Below, one piece after another: positions 40,963 through 56,031 of a DNA stretch of 64,000 nt (within the stretch, counting starts at the first letter, position 1; the number at the start of each line of letters is the position of its first letter). The notes under the pieces were generated by a model that saw nothing but the letters and a program-made list of their open reading frames with translations, did no database searches and was not told the DNA's origin. The stretch comes from Anthoceros angustus (lineage: Eukaryota > Streptophyta > Anthocerotopsida > Anthocerotales > Anthocerotaceae), in NCBI GenBank assembly GCA_010909165.1, contig VJWM01000044.1:1612001-1676000 (forward strand), read 5' to 3'. The position numbers were made by a program, and so were the translations under genes.

Positions 40963-41630
40963 AGTTACCTCATGGGGGGCTTGCAACTTGTGCGCCTGGT
41001 GGATAGGAGAAGCTCTGGTCTTATTTCCAAGCTCCTGTGATTATCCCCATACATAATGTGGGGCGCACCAGTGTGAGCTCTTTATTTATTCTTCTCCTCA
41101 CCTCGTCCCTGGAGCTCCTCGCTCAGGATGCCATTGTTGCATTGTGCACCTCTCCTCGGTATACTGTGTCACAGGTTTCCTCCAGGAGAGTGACTTGTCT
41201 CGGTAGACAGATATGCTTCTCATCAGCTTTTGCTGCATGCTTGTAACTTAGGGAAAGGCAACGCATGCCGCCCTTGTGCTCCAGGGGCGAGGAAGGGAAA
41301 TTCTTTCTGTATCGAAGGGTCCTGGCATGAAAGCTTCCTACCGACATTCCGCACATAAACAATTATCAAAGCGCTCGTGCCTTACAGTGCGTCACCGACC
41401 AGAAACTTTTGTGAAAGCTACTGAATTTATTTACATCAACTGCATGCCCACATCCATCCGCGTTCCAGCAATATTACAAAATTTCTGTTTGGGGACTGGT
41501 CCAGAGTTGCAGCGGAAGGGAGTTTCGTGTGTGACACGTTTACAAGTTGGGCAGAGTATCAGCAATTTTGAGCCGTTGTCGAATTCCTGACTGCTTATCA
41601 AAACAATAAACCCAATCGTTTCCGTGAGGG
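40963..41630. other. Intergenic / 3' flank of GT92 gene
   Basis: About 670 bp with no recognisable gene; includes the 3' untranslated region of the GT92 gene. Confidence 0.4.
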
Positions 41631-41639
41631 GAGGCTCAA

Positions 41640-43110
41640 AATTAGATGTCGGCTGCATGGTCATTCCCAAGAAGTAATGGCAACAACGCTACTCTTCAGG
41701 GCAATGGAATATGCAGCCCTAGCGCTTGGAGGCAAGCACTTCGCCGAAGGGCAAAGGAATGCCATCAACAAGCGACCATTAGTCTGTGACGTTCATGCTG
41801 AGCTTTACGGCATAAAACGGCCGCCTCACTGCATGGGGGGACCCTCGCCAAGGGCCCTACCCCGTCAATCACGAAAGCCCCTGCACAAAAGGGCAGAGCC
41901 CAGCGGGAACAAAAGAGGTGAAGACCCCTGCAGAAAGGGGCAACACACAAGCACATCACAGCTCGGCGGGAAGGACAGACGAGAAAAAAGAAATGCAGAC
42001 CCCTGCACAAAGTGGCAACAGCCAAGTACGACACAGCTCAGCGGGAAGGGCAAACAGCAAAGAAGGTACAGATAGGTATCGGGGAGTTCAAATTGTGGGC
42101 CTTGTGGTCATGCCAAAGCGGCAACGCTGCTCCCTGGATTTGGAGACGACGCAGACTGATGTTCAAGTCAGAGAACGAGAACATCCAACGGATGTGTCTG
42201 TAGCCGACTCTCTTGTAAACGTGTATGCAAAATGTGGTGAACCGGAAGATGCTCAGGGCGTGTTTGACGAATCCGGGTACACGACCTAGGAGATTTAACA
42301 CGAAGGATGTCGTGACATGGAATGCCATGATGGCAGGATACTCCAAGCAGGGGATGGCATGGGGCACGAAGCCCCCAAACTCCACAAGGCTTTCACGCTT
42401 GAAGATGAGCACACCGGCGGAAACCGAGCGTTGCCATTCGCAAGCCAGCTACTGTGTGCCGTTCATGCTGAACTACACGGCATGGACATAGCCGCTCAGG
42501 TTGCATGAGGAAGCCTCTGGCGGGAGGCTTTCCCCGTCAACACGGACCTAGGAAGAGAGAACGAAACCCTAATCCATTGAGAGAAGCCCTCGGCCGCAAC
42601 CACAAGAACAGAAACCCTAATCTGCAGACAGATGGGCCCGGGCACATCGGAGGTTGTAGGCTGCATGGTAAGTCCCAAAGAGTAACTGCAGCAGAGCTGC
42701 TCTCCAGAGCGATGGAATATGCAGTCCTCACGCTCGGAGGCAAGCGCTTCGCCCGAAAGCAAAGCACTGCCATCAACAAGCGATCATCAATAGATGACGT
42801 TCATGCTGAGCTTTACGGCATACGAATAGCCGCCTCACTGCATGAAGGCGAACCTCTGCCAAGAGGCCAACCCCCGTCAAAATAGGGGCCAAGACATACA
42901 AACTGCAGAAACAGAAATAACACGTACGGCAGCAAATCATCCCACAGCAATGGAATACACAACCCTGACGCTCGGAGGTGGAACACCATGCCCAGAAGCC
43001 ATAAACATCTATGACGTTCATGCTGAGCTACACGACACGAAAGCTGCCGCCTCACTGCATGAAGGGCAACCTCTACCAGGAGAGCCACCTCCATCAGAAC
43101 CCCGGTTCAC
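41640..43110 (+). pseudogene. Decayed PPR-derived sequence in repeated units
   Basis: Three related ~200-bp units lie at about 41670-41860, 42690-42880 and 42945-43090, with a partial fourth at 42400-42510. All share a block encoding RAMEYA-LTLGG, then DVHAELYGI and AASLHEGEPLP or variants; the HAELYG block resembles the L-type helix of PLS PPR proteins. Between them, 42190-42350 encodes a clear PPR fragment broken by frameshifts: VSVADSLVNVYAKCGEPEDA in one frame and KDVVTWNAMMAGYSKQG in another. This is a non-functional PPR locus that has been locally amplified. Confidence 0.7.
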
Positions 43111-44274
43111 GAGCAAAAAGCCGCATGATTCAAGGTTCAATCGAATCATCCGGCTCTCTGTTGGTGAGACCAGCAGTGTTTGCACTACAACCTCGTCGTC
43201 GACATCTCCAAGGCAGATAAGCAGCGATGGGACCACGTCCGAAGGATCAGAGAACGTCATTCCCAAAAACGTCCAAAACAGACCCATCAGAGATCACAAA
43301 CACTGATCGACCACCAACCCAGAACCAGAAATTTATAGGTGCGAGTTTAGGGTTTTTGGACCTCCGCGCCGACCAGTTTATGTAGAATACCGGGTCAGAA
43401 ATGGACCTACAGTATAAAGTATAGACTACATAGGTCTGTACATACATACTAGGTACATAGAGTATAGATTAGGTATGCACAATAGCTGCGAGTTTCACGG
43501 CTGAAGCTAAAGATTACGTTGTGGAGCAAGAATCATCGGCCGTCGCGAAGGCTAGGTGATGGGGCTATGAGGGAGGGTGTGTAGGACTCACCACCACAGA
43601 ATAAGAGAAGGTGATAAAGACTGATCGGACTATGGTGTGCCCCATAGCCAACTTCGGAGGAAGGAAGTTCCGCAAAATGAGCCACCCGAGAGTCGATTTG
43701 CTTCCTCGCAGGGTGCAGTGCTCTTCCCATGTTGTAAGAGACATACCAACGTGCTTCGGAGTATGTATGATCCGGTGGCGTCTACAACATTTCCTAATTT
43801 ATCTCGAGATCTCTAGCATAGAGCAGCCTAAAGCTAGATTTCGCATGTTCTGACTAGACCCAGCTCTTTCTTTGCCACTCGCCCAGGCTCAAGTTCTGAC
43901 CTCCCAGAACCATCTGATACCCACTCAGAATTAGACTGGCAGTTGGCTTTACAAACAAACGCAAGGACCCTACCGATGGAAATCTCCTAGGTATTGCAGG
44001 TAGGTGCACTAATACGGCAGAGGCCATCTTGAGAAGGTTTACGCAGCTCCCGGAAGACAAAGTCGTTTCTTCCCTAGAGCGGAGTATCCGAAAGGTTTCT
44101 GGGCAGAACATGGAGAGCCGTGGTTAGCAATCGTGACTCCTACTAGAAAGGGTGATGACCAAATACAGTTGGATGTTGTACCTCATTTTGATCAGCACGA
44201 ACAGTTGTCTCCATTGAGAAGCTGGTCAACTCAAATCACAGAGCATCATTTCTTTCTTGGCAAGTCCCTGGATT
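43111..44274. other. Intergenic region downstream of the DUF2232 gene
   Basis: About 1.1 kb without a supportable gene. It includes short AT-rich stretches with repeated CATACATA/GTACATAGAGTATAG words near 43440-43470. Nothing else was identified. Confidence 0.4.
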
Positions 44275-45868
44275 TCATATGGCCCTTTCTATCCACACAG
44301 GAAAGGAAATAGAGGTCTTGATCCCAAGCCGCCGAAGAAAGATGGCATACAGCACATGTAGAAGGAAGACGAATGATCCACAGTTCAATAAAAGCTGCAT
44401 AGCAACATTTGACATTGTCAGAGACAGGAGGCGAGAGATTCAGTTGTGGGGGCGAGAAGAGCTTCGTTTAATGCTGGGCAGTCCTCACCAACAAGGCGAA
44501 AACGACATAAATCATAGGCATTGTTGGCACCATGTTAACACCTAAAGCTGCCAGTATGTATGAAAACGATGCATGTGCGTTGACTGTTATCTGCAAACGG
44601 ACATGCCAAGTGTGTTGAGAAGCACAACCTCCTGATTATAGGAGGTGCAAGATCCAGACAGGGAGTTCACTGACAACTGCAACAACGAGAGTGCCGGAAA
44701 TAGGCACAGCTCTCACCAGCACCAGAAGATTTTCTCGAAGCATGAGGGACGATAACATCACAAAGCCCAGAGCTCCTATACTGCGCACCTGCATTACTTG
44801 AACGATCAACACGGGAGCTTGCAAGAGAGACAACGGTAGGAATAGCGGTACGGGAGCACGAGAGTTACTATAGCGCAGACAGCAATCGAGAGCCCCCAGT
44901 TCATCCGCCAACTGCACCAACGCCATGCACATCTCAATTCTGATCAGATGATCGTAAACAGTATCTGAGCGTCATCAAATTGCAACAAGACATACCTCCA
45001 AAGGGAGCCCATTGCCAATCCGACAAAGCCATGCATTAGCTGCACCAACGCACAAAAGTCAGCTCGGCACTTACCCCGCACAGAAAATACAAACAAGCTT
45101 GCACATCACATCACACCAGCCCAAGTGGAAGCGAACCGCACCAGGTAGGAAAGTGTCTTGAGAGGCCCCGACAGCACTAGCAAGAGCATGGCCGTTGCTA
45201 CCTGCGAGCAACGGACAACATAACATATATGATGGGATCTCCCCACGCCCAAAAATTCTGGACAGACATCACACAGACATGCCATGAAGCTCCAGCCAAC
45301 TGACCATGGTTTTCCGGCCCGCTGCTGGTCCCCACCGCATAGAAGAAATTACTACTGGCAGAGGAAAGAAGCATCCGAAATAAGCCTGCAGGTAAAACAA
45401 ACATCTTGATCTGTGCAAACAGCAAAACCACCCACAGGGAACAGAACTCAGCTCCTGCAATGACCACGATACCTCCAGTCTGAGGAGGTTACTGAGAAAA
45501 TATGCGAGTCCAGCCGCTGCCGCAAGCATCGCACTCTCCACTAAACGCATAGTCTTCTCCTTCACCATTGCATTTTCTAAAGCCGTGCTTTCATCAATCC
45601 CTTGCTCCTGAGACCATTCATTTTCAGATGATGTTTGAAGTGATGGCCCTGACTCGATTGCTGCTCTCCACAAAAACGTTTCCCTGCCCATGCCGTGTCT
45701 CCTACATCTGCCCACATCACCTATCGTTGAGCTCGAAGGTAGCTGAAGCATGAATGGGGGCGAAACCTTGATTCTCCAGCAACCCATTTCGCTGCTTCGT
45801 GGCAGTAGGACTTCAGAAGGAGCACAAAAACGGAATGGCCAGCTGCAAGAAACCATACATGCTTCCAT
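44275..45868 (-). CDS. Plastid-type DUF2232 membrane protein (305 aa, 8 exons)
   Basis: Exons 45473-45868, 45305-45385, 45142-45201, 44996-45039, 44869-44911, 44717-44788, 44489-44590 and 44275-44394; phases sum to 306 codons and every intron is GT-AG. Residues 1 to ~95 are Ser/Arg/Cys-rich, consistent with a chloroplast transit peptide. The membrane core follows: VESAMLAAAAGLAYFLSNLL, YFGCFFPLPVVISSMRWG, VATAMLLLVLSGPLKTLSYL, LMHGFVGLAMGSLW, RSIGALGFVMLSSLMLRENL, NAHASFSYILAALGVN and LLLNCGSFVFLLHVLYAIF. DUF2232 proteins resemble transporter S-components, but their function in plants is unknown. Its ATG is 391 bp from that of the divergent helicase gene. Confidence 0.85.
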
Positions 45869-46259
45869 ATTTGCAACAGCGGCTTGTGTGAGATTCCACC
45901 CGCTGTCAACTGGTACATTTCAACTCCGTCATCTTTGCTGCGACTGAAAGAACTTGCCCACTTGGTACGCACATCCTCCACGCCCTAAAGCCGTCACAAC
46001 CTGCCCCGCTCCACTCCCCTCCACAGGCCCCTCCACTCTCGGGAAGGTCGAGACACCGTGATGATTAAGGAAACTAGCTGCTATATAAGTATGTGGACAT
46101 AGCTCCATTATTTAGCAGCATAGCTTCATTATATGCAAGCATAGCTTTCTTGTGGACAAGCATAGCTTTCTTGTATGTAAGCATAGTTCCTGCCCATACA
46201 TATGTTGAATGTTGGGGAATCGGCATACCCACAAGTCGGTTTGCAGATTTCAGTCACCA
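45869..46259. promoter_or_regulatory. Divergent promoter region with TATA box and 21-bp repeats
   Basis: Shared 391-bp space between the DUF2232 gene (minus) and the DEAH helicase (plus). On the plus strand TATATAA lies at 46082-46088, 172 bp before the helicase ATG. Right after it are five tandem 21-bp units starting at 46098, 46119, 46140, 46161 and 46182 (core CATAGCTTTCTTGT-AAG), which would fall at the transcription start and in the 5' leader. Confidence 0.6.
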
Positions 46260-49481
<3,222 letters not shown>

Positions 49482-50198
49482 TTGTTTTAGTGCATTTTAG
49501 GGAACTTGTAACAGGGCTTAGTAAAAGGTTGGAAGTCTGTTTCGATGGTGAAAGGTGATGTGATTGAAAAATAATTACTTGTGGTGACGTAATCCGGAAG
49601 GAGGGTGTTCCGAGAGTGTTCGCATGCAATTTTTAGGCCTCGAGGCTGCACTATCATAGGCTGTTGTGACGTGAAATTAACAATATTCTTAGGCCTCAAG
49701 GCTATACTATGATAGGTTGTTGTGACATGAAATTCATATCATCGTTCTAATTATAAATATAGAAGACTAATGTATTATGACACTCTATGACGCTCTTTAC
49801 TATGTTTACTACATGGTTGCACCTTAATTATACCTCAAATATTTTTAAATTTAATTAATAATTAAATAAATAGTAATTTTGAAGTTAGTATAAGATTAAT
49901 TATATAGATATCTATATTATAAAGTGTAAAACTAAACCCTTCATGTTTAGTCTCTTTCTTTTTAAAGGCGCCTGGGTCTTAGCCCAACTGGCAAATTTTC
50001 TATATATTAGATTTCAAATTGTCTTGGTAGTCAAGAAGGATTGTGATCATGAGTTAGCTCCATGTCAGTCAGTCCCATGCCAGTCATCCATGCTTGATGG
50101 ATTATAAAAAATTGCTTCTTCTCCTTCTTTCTAGATGACGATTGTTCTTTTGGCCGTCTCCACAAGGAGGGGTGTTGCGGGACACCACTGTCGGCACA
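49482..50198. other. AT-rich intergenic region
   Basis: No gene. Very AT-rich at 49735-49940. TTAGCCCAACTGGCAAATTT near 49980 resembles a tRNA box A, but no matching second box or cloverleaf was found. Confidence 0.4.
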
Positions 50199-50878
50199 CA
50201 ACTTGCTTAAATGACTTATAAGAGCCCACGTTAATTTCTCTGTGAATAAGAGAGACACTTACATTTAGGAGGAGATAAAGAAGAAGAGTTAGTAGCACTA
50301 GTACAACCAGGAAGATTGAAAGGCATACCGTATACTACAGAGGTTGTAGACAAGCATCACCTTCTAACGTGGTTGTCCTAAAATTGCTCCTAAGTGCCTT
50401 GATCTTGACCACCGCCTAGCCAACTTGCTTAAATGACTTATAAGAGCCCACGTTAATTTCTCTGTGAATAAGAGAGACACTTACATTTAGGAGGAGATAA
50501 AGAAGAAGAGTTAGTAGCACTAGTACAACCAGGAAGATTGAAAGGCATACCGTATACTACAGAGGTTGTAGACAAGCATCACCTTCTAACGTGGTTGTCC
50601 TAAAAATTGCTCCTACAAGTGCCTTGATCTTGACTGTCACCGCTCTAGCCAACTTGCTTAAATGACTTATAAGAGCCCACGTTAATTTCTCTATGAATAA
50701 GAGAGACACTTACATTTAGGAGGAGATAAAGAAGAAGAGTTAGTAGCACTAGTACAACCAGGAAGATTGAAAGGCATACCGTATACTACAGAGGTTGTAG
50801 ACAAGCATCACCTTCTAACGTGGTTGTCCTAAAAATTGCTCCTACAAGTGCCTTGATCTTGACTGTCACCGCTCTAGC
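50199..50878. repeat. Three near-identical tandem repeats of 222-229 bp
   Basis: Units start at 50199, 50421 and 50650, beginning CAACTTGCTTAAATGACTTA and containing GCATACCGTATACTACAGAG. Copies 2 and 3 are almost identical; copy 1 lacks a few bases near its end, hence the 222-bp length. No coding potential recognised; it resembles recently amplified transposon-derived sequence. Confidence 0.92.
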
Positions 50879-52640
50879 TACCGCCCAGCTTGGATGGTCC
50901 GTAATCACTTTTGATAAGGGTGATCTCATGCCAAAGGTCTTTGGCTAAGGGAGGCTAGCGCGCCCAATAAATAGGGAGATATCTATACAGAAAAAAAAAT
51001 ACTATTGGTCCTATTTGGACAATAATCCATGTAGTCTAGAATAAACAAATAAGGATGATTGAGAGTCAGTACAAAGATGAGAGTGACTAGTACAAAGGTG
51101 GCGTGTCGTAGAGGGTTAGTGACCACTACGTTCTTCCCGAGACATGGTCGTCTCGGGTGAGGTATAAATCAACTTGACTGTATGACCTACATACTCAGGC
51201 CTATTTTTCTCTCTGATAACCTTGTTATACAATTCGTTTATTCTAAGTCTACCACCATAAAACATAACTACTTAGTAAAAACTACTTGCATATCAAAGAA
51301 CCGAGACAAGAGGAGTGGTTGTAGTCAACCCGTAATGGACGAGGGGTTTTCCTCATTTTTTTACCATTAAATGATGAAAAATATAGGAGGGGCTTGTCAA
51401 TTTTACTGTTTTCTTGAACTCTAGTTACGAGCAGCTTGGGTTTCCTACATAAGTCCTCTCTCCATCGCTTGCCAATGTATGGTATTTCTTGAATGCAAAT
51501 TGATTCATGGTTCCAAGTTGTGAAACTTGGGGACGATTCAGGGAATCTCTTGCTGGTTTGCACGATACCGATCAGATCGTATTGACAGAACTTGGGCAGT
51601 TGTGAAGTTAGGTGCCCTCTTCCTTGCCTTGTATTTACATTGTTCAGATTTATAACACAAAAAATTCTACATTTTGCAAAATGCGCCATCTCTTCTCCTC
51701 CGGGTGTATGAGTCCAAGCCAGGTGGATCTCGTTACTCAATGAGTAACGAGACATGACATGTCAAAATGCACGCGATGTTCGCGTGCGGTTGCAAGTTTG
51801 CTGGTTTCCATGGACGTGGCGCCTGCCACGTGGAACAGGCTTTTGGGGTGGGAGCACGCAGTGTTCAACCTAGTCCCTCTTACCACACATGCTCACAACA
51901 TGATAATTTTTGAAGGGGGGGAATATAGTAACCCCCTTTGGTCGAAACAGCACCCCGTTGTCACAGTTTACACCCTTCCTGCGATAGCATATGTGCCAAG
52001 CTTTGATAATGGGCACACCCTTTCTGAGTCCATACCTTTGATAAAAGACGCACTTTCAATTCTACGCCCCAAAATTAGAGCACTGTAGGGCGCGGGGCCG
52101 TCTCCGTTTTTGTAGAATGCATGGTGGGCTGCCGTTTGCATCTGTTTATTACAACCGAAAACATTTACTTTTCAAGTGGTGGAACACAATAAAAATCATG
52201 CTTGTACTTGCGAGAGTCTCATTTCAGTATTCATGAAAACCTTGCAACAAATAATTGCTAAAGGAGGAAGTGGTCATCAACATCAACTATAGTCATTCAA
52301 GAGGGCGGCCTAGCAACTCGTCCATGCCTCGCGCCGATACTGAGTTAAGGACCACCGCCAAATTCCGAAGGCGGTCCATATCCTCGACGTCAAAGTTATC
52401 ATTCTCCTCCAATGCTTGCTCGTATTCATTAGTATAATTCTTGGGCTGAGCTTCCGATGGTGTCGACTGCCACAACCCAAAAGGATCTGCTGACCTTCAT
52501 CCAAAAGCTCGCGAGTCGTAGTCTTCAACCTTCTAACACTCAGTGCAACTACTTGGGCTTTAAGGCAATGGCAGCGTTCTTAAAATGAAAAAAATTGGTT
52601 GCCCATGCGCTCATGCCAAGGTTCTTAAAATCAGCTAAGC
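50879..52640. other. Gene-poor region with unassigned frames
   Basis: Contains a 157-codon minus-strand open frame (51282-51755) with no recognisable domain and no gene-like neighbours, and a few shorter frames (51759-52088, 52255-52437). No terminal repeats of a complete element were found. Confidence 0.35.
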
Positions 52641-52659
52641 TAATTCGTGTAGTTGGAAG

Positions 52660-52712
52660 TGGTTTTGAACCCAGGACCTAGCAATAGTTTTTCTCCAACC
52701 ACTTGAGCAACT
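52660..52712 (-). mobile_element. SINE-like tRNA-derived fragment (Pol III box A and box B)
   Basis: On the minus strand TTGCTCAAGTGGTTGGAG (52693-52710) matches a tRNA box A and GGTTCAAAACC (52662-52672) a box B about 20 bases downstream. No cloverleaf can be completed, so this is either a SINE head or a decayed tRNA gene. Confidence 0.45.
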
Positions 52713-52848
52713 ATCCCAAGTTGCATACAATGTGAACCGTTAACTATCTATTTTATAAAAAAACAGCCTATGAGGAGGAAGGCGGCCATGGGAGGGCGCC
52801 CCGGGCCGCCCATGGGCGGGCGGGAGGCGTGTCGGGCCGACGCCTCCC

Positions 52849-52990
52849 CTCCACCGCATGCACCGACGGTGGTGCTACGGTAGGACGCTGGTCCAACGCC
52901 TCCCTACCTCCACCGCATGCACCGACGGTGGTGCTGCGGGAGGCGCCGACGCCGGCGCCCTAGCTCCACCGCATGCACCACCCGAGCTAG
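52849..52990. repeat. GC-rich short tandem repeat with internal dyads
   Basis: CTCCACCGCATGCACC recurs at 52849, 52908 and 52964. The first two copies continue GACGGTGGTGCT, so CCACCG and CGGTGG form a small stem. The DNA around it (52780-52990) is a GC island in AT-rich surroundings. Confidence 0.7.
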
Positions 52991-53022
52991 AGGGGGGGGA
53001 CAAGAAGGAACAATGTATCCTA

Positions 53023-53703
53023 TCACCGACTAAAGGTGTGGCCCATTTGCATGAAGGGTTAAAAGATCTGCGTCCATAGATGACTGCTGAAGAGTACAAG
53101 TGGTGGGAAGCCTTTTAGGTGGACCAGAAGGAGATTGCTGTCATTGTGGAGAATAACATCGGGCTAGTGCTGGAGCGTCTTTGGAAGTGGTTTTCACGTG
53201 CAGAAGTGGAGCATACAGCCCGACCACTTCAAGTGCCGAATGAAGCTTTGTTGGATGAGGCAATATTGAGGGACCTCCCACAGCGTGATATGTACTTGGG
53301 GGCACATCAAAATGCGGCAAGGCAACAGCGGGAAATGGCGCGGATGAATGGGGACATAATGGAAATCCGGAAGGGGATGTTTGTGGCAATGTCTTGCACT
53401 ACGGACACGCATAACATGCCATTTTGGATTGGGGAGGTCATTGACGTGAAGCTAAATGCACCACGACCTCACTTTCTTATCCTCTGGTATCGGACCGAGC
53501 ACACAGATGCGTACGAAGGGAGATATGTGCAGGAATACATAGTCTGCCAGAGTACTAACCCATCTAGTCCAATGCCGAGGAAAAAAGGAAATAAGGTCCA
53601 TTACCCAAAAAACATACAGTAGGTATTTGTGAATGAAACAGTCATCCTGTATTATGGGTTTGTGTTGAACGACAAAACTCTCTATGGTGGACAAAAACAA
53701 TGA
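53023..53703 (+). pseudogene. Transposon-like open frame interrupted by TAG codons
   Basis: One frame reads through from KGVAHLHEGLKDLRP to NDKTLYGGQKQ with in-frame TAG at 53077, 53116 and 53620. Between the stops it is long and protein-like: VDQKEIAVIVENNIGLVLE, RKGMFVAMSCTTDTHNMPFW, IGEVIDVKLNAPRPHFLILW, then VFVNETVILYYGFVLND. The FWIGEVIDV part loosely resembles a BAH- or Tudor-like reader fold. No ATG opens the uninterrupted part. Best read as a decayed transposable-element or repeat-family gene. Confidence 0.5.
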
Positions 53704-53807
53704 TAAGGGATAAGCTCTAGTTAGTGACTTCATACACCATGAGTCAAAGTGCCGCTGAAGATAGTGATAACAATGCCGAGAATGGACCAAGTGATGAAGG
53801 ATTGAAC

Positions 53808-55845
53808 TGATGATGAGTGAAACTGAAATCACGGTTTGTCCCGGTCCCAGTGAATGTTGTACGCCCGTTCCGTATGTTATGTTTAGAAATACCGTCTGTG
53901 GCTTTCCGGGTCCTTACTAAACCACATTTTCCTCCCAAAACTGAATTTACAATCGTCCCTTCCCGGCAGGAACGGCCTTCCTTACCGTTCCTACTTTGCA
54001 TTAATCTTATAGATTCGAGTTTGCGACCACCATTCGACAAAAACATTGCTGGATGGAAAGTAGTAACTTTAGTAGGTGACACCCTTTTTTTCGGAGATGT
54101 TTTCCGGAATGCCTTAAAAACGCTGTTTTAGGGCCCATCAAAAACTTCCTTCAAAGATTATTTGTGGAAAACCCCCTTCGAGATTATTCACCCCCTTCAA
54201 AAATTATGATGTTTCACCGTGAGTTACAAATCATCTCATGGAATCTCAAACTTTGAATGATACTAGTACATTTGCATCATTAAGCCAATTTTTTTGCCCA
54301 TGAAGTCCATAAATAGCCCATTTTCTTCTCCACATTCCGTCATCCACATCCCGCAAGAGCTCCGGAAATTTAGAAGCTTCTCCAGTTCTTTCATCAAACA
54401 ACAAAGATATGGCCGTTCTTCGATGCAAAAGACTTAAAATGAGTCGATTTGTCCATTAGGGGTTAAATTCAACACTTGAAGGATAGGACCGTGATGATGA
54501 GTGAAACTGAAATCACGGTTTGTCCCGGGTCCCAGTGAATGTTGTACGTCTGTTCCAGGATATTCGTGTAGAAATACCGTCTGTGGCTTTTGGCTGTGTC
54601 CTTACTAAACCACATTTTCCTCCCAAAATCGAATTTACAATCGCCCTTCCTAGAACGGCCTTCCTACTGCTCCTACTTTGCATTAATCTTATAGATTCGA
54701 GTTTATGACCACCATTCGACAAAAACATTGGATGGAAAGTAGTAACTTTAGTAGGTGACACCCTTTTTTCGGAGATGTTTTCCGAATGCCTTAAAAACGC
54801 CTGCTTTAGGGCCCATCAAAACTTCCTTCAAAGATTATTTGTGAAAACCCCTTCTAGATTATTCACCCTTCAAAAATTAAGGATGTTTCACCGTGAGTTA
54901 CAAATCATCTCATGGAATCTCAAACTTTGAATGATACTAGTACATTTGCATCATTAAGCCAATTTTTTGCCCATGAAGTCCATAAATAGCCATTTTCTTC
55001 TCCACATTCCGTCATCCACATCCCGCAAGAGCTCCGAAATTTAGAAGCTTCTCATTTCTTTCATCAAACAACAAAGATATGGCCGTTCTTCGATGCAAAA
55101 GACTTAAAATGAGTCGATTTGTCCATTAGGGGTTAAATTCAACACTTGAAGGATAGGACCGTGATGATGAGTGAAACTGAAATCACGGTTTGTCCCGGGG
55201 TCCCAGAGTGAATGTTGTACGTCTGTTCCAGGATATTCGTGTAGAAATACCGTCTGTGGCTTTTGGCTGTGTCCTTACTAAACCACATTTTCCTCCCAAA
55301 ATCGAATTTACAATCGCCCTTCCTAGAACGGCCTTCCTACTGCTCCTACTTTGCATTAATCTTATAGATTCGAGTTTATGACCACCATTCGACAAAAACA
55401 TTGGATGGAAAGTAGTAACTTTAGTAGGTGACACCCTTTTTTTCGGAGATGTTTTCCGGAATGCCTTAAAAACGCTGTTTTAGGGCCCATCAAAAACTTC
55501 CTTCAAAGATTATTTGTGAAAACCCCTTCTAGATTATTCACCCTTCAAAAATTAAGGATGTTTCACCGTGAGTTACAAATCATCTCATGGAATCTCAAAC
55601 TTTGAATGATACTAGTACATTTGCATCATTAAGCCAATTTTTTTGCCCATGAAGTCCATAAATAGCCCATTTTCTTCTCCACATTCCGTCATCCACATCC
55701 CGCAAGAGCTCCGGAAATTTAGAAGCTTCTCCAGTTCTTTCATCAAACAACAAAGATATGGCCGTTCTTCGATGCAAAAGACTTAAAATGAGTCGATTTG
55801 TCCATTAGGGGTTAAATTCAACACTTGAAGGATAGGACCGTGATG
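53808..55845. repeat. Three tandem ~680-bp repeats
   Basis: Units begin TGATGATGAGTGAAACTGAA at 53808, 54492 and 55162 (periods 684, 670 and ~679) and end GGATAGGACCGTGATGA near 55845. Copies 2 and 3 are nearly identical apart from small indels, many in homopolymers; copy 1 carries more substitutions. Open frames inside are short and shift between copies, so no protein is claimed. Confidence 0.92.
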
Positions 55846-56031
55846 AACAGCGCATGTATCCTTGTAGCTCTAAAAGTTTAAGACTATGTTCTATTCTTGT
55901 CTTTTCCAGAGCTTGCAAATTCTCTAGCATTGTTGCGCTTCTATGTTTGCAAAAACCTTAGCAAACTTGGAAATGCTATCTGCTATCCTTTCTACGCTTC
56001 CCAGTCTTGAGAAGCACAAGTTGGTGTAACA

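Noticed and set aside
49970-50010. Box A-like TTAGCCCAACTGG
   Set aside because: No matching box B and no cloverleaf; left as a weak resemblance.
51282-51755. 157-codon minus-strand frame
   Set aside because: No domain and no neighbouring exons; kept only as a note in the gene-poor region.
53744-54082. Frames repeated in each ~680-bp unit (and 54246-54428, 55595-55777)
   Set aside because: They shift or break between copies because of indels and have no known fold, so they are treated as by-products of the repeat.
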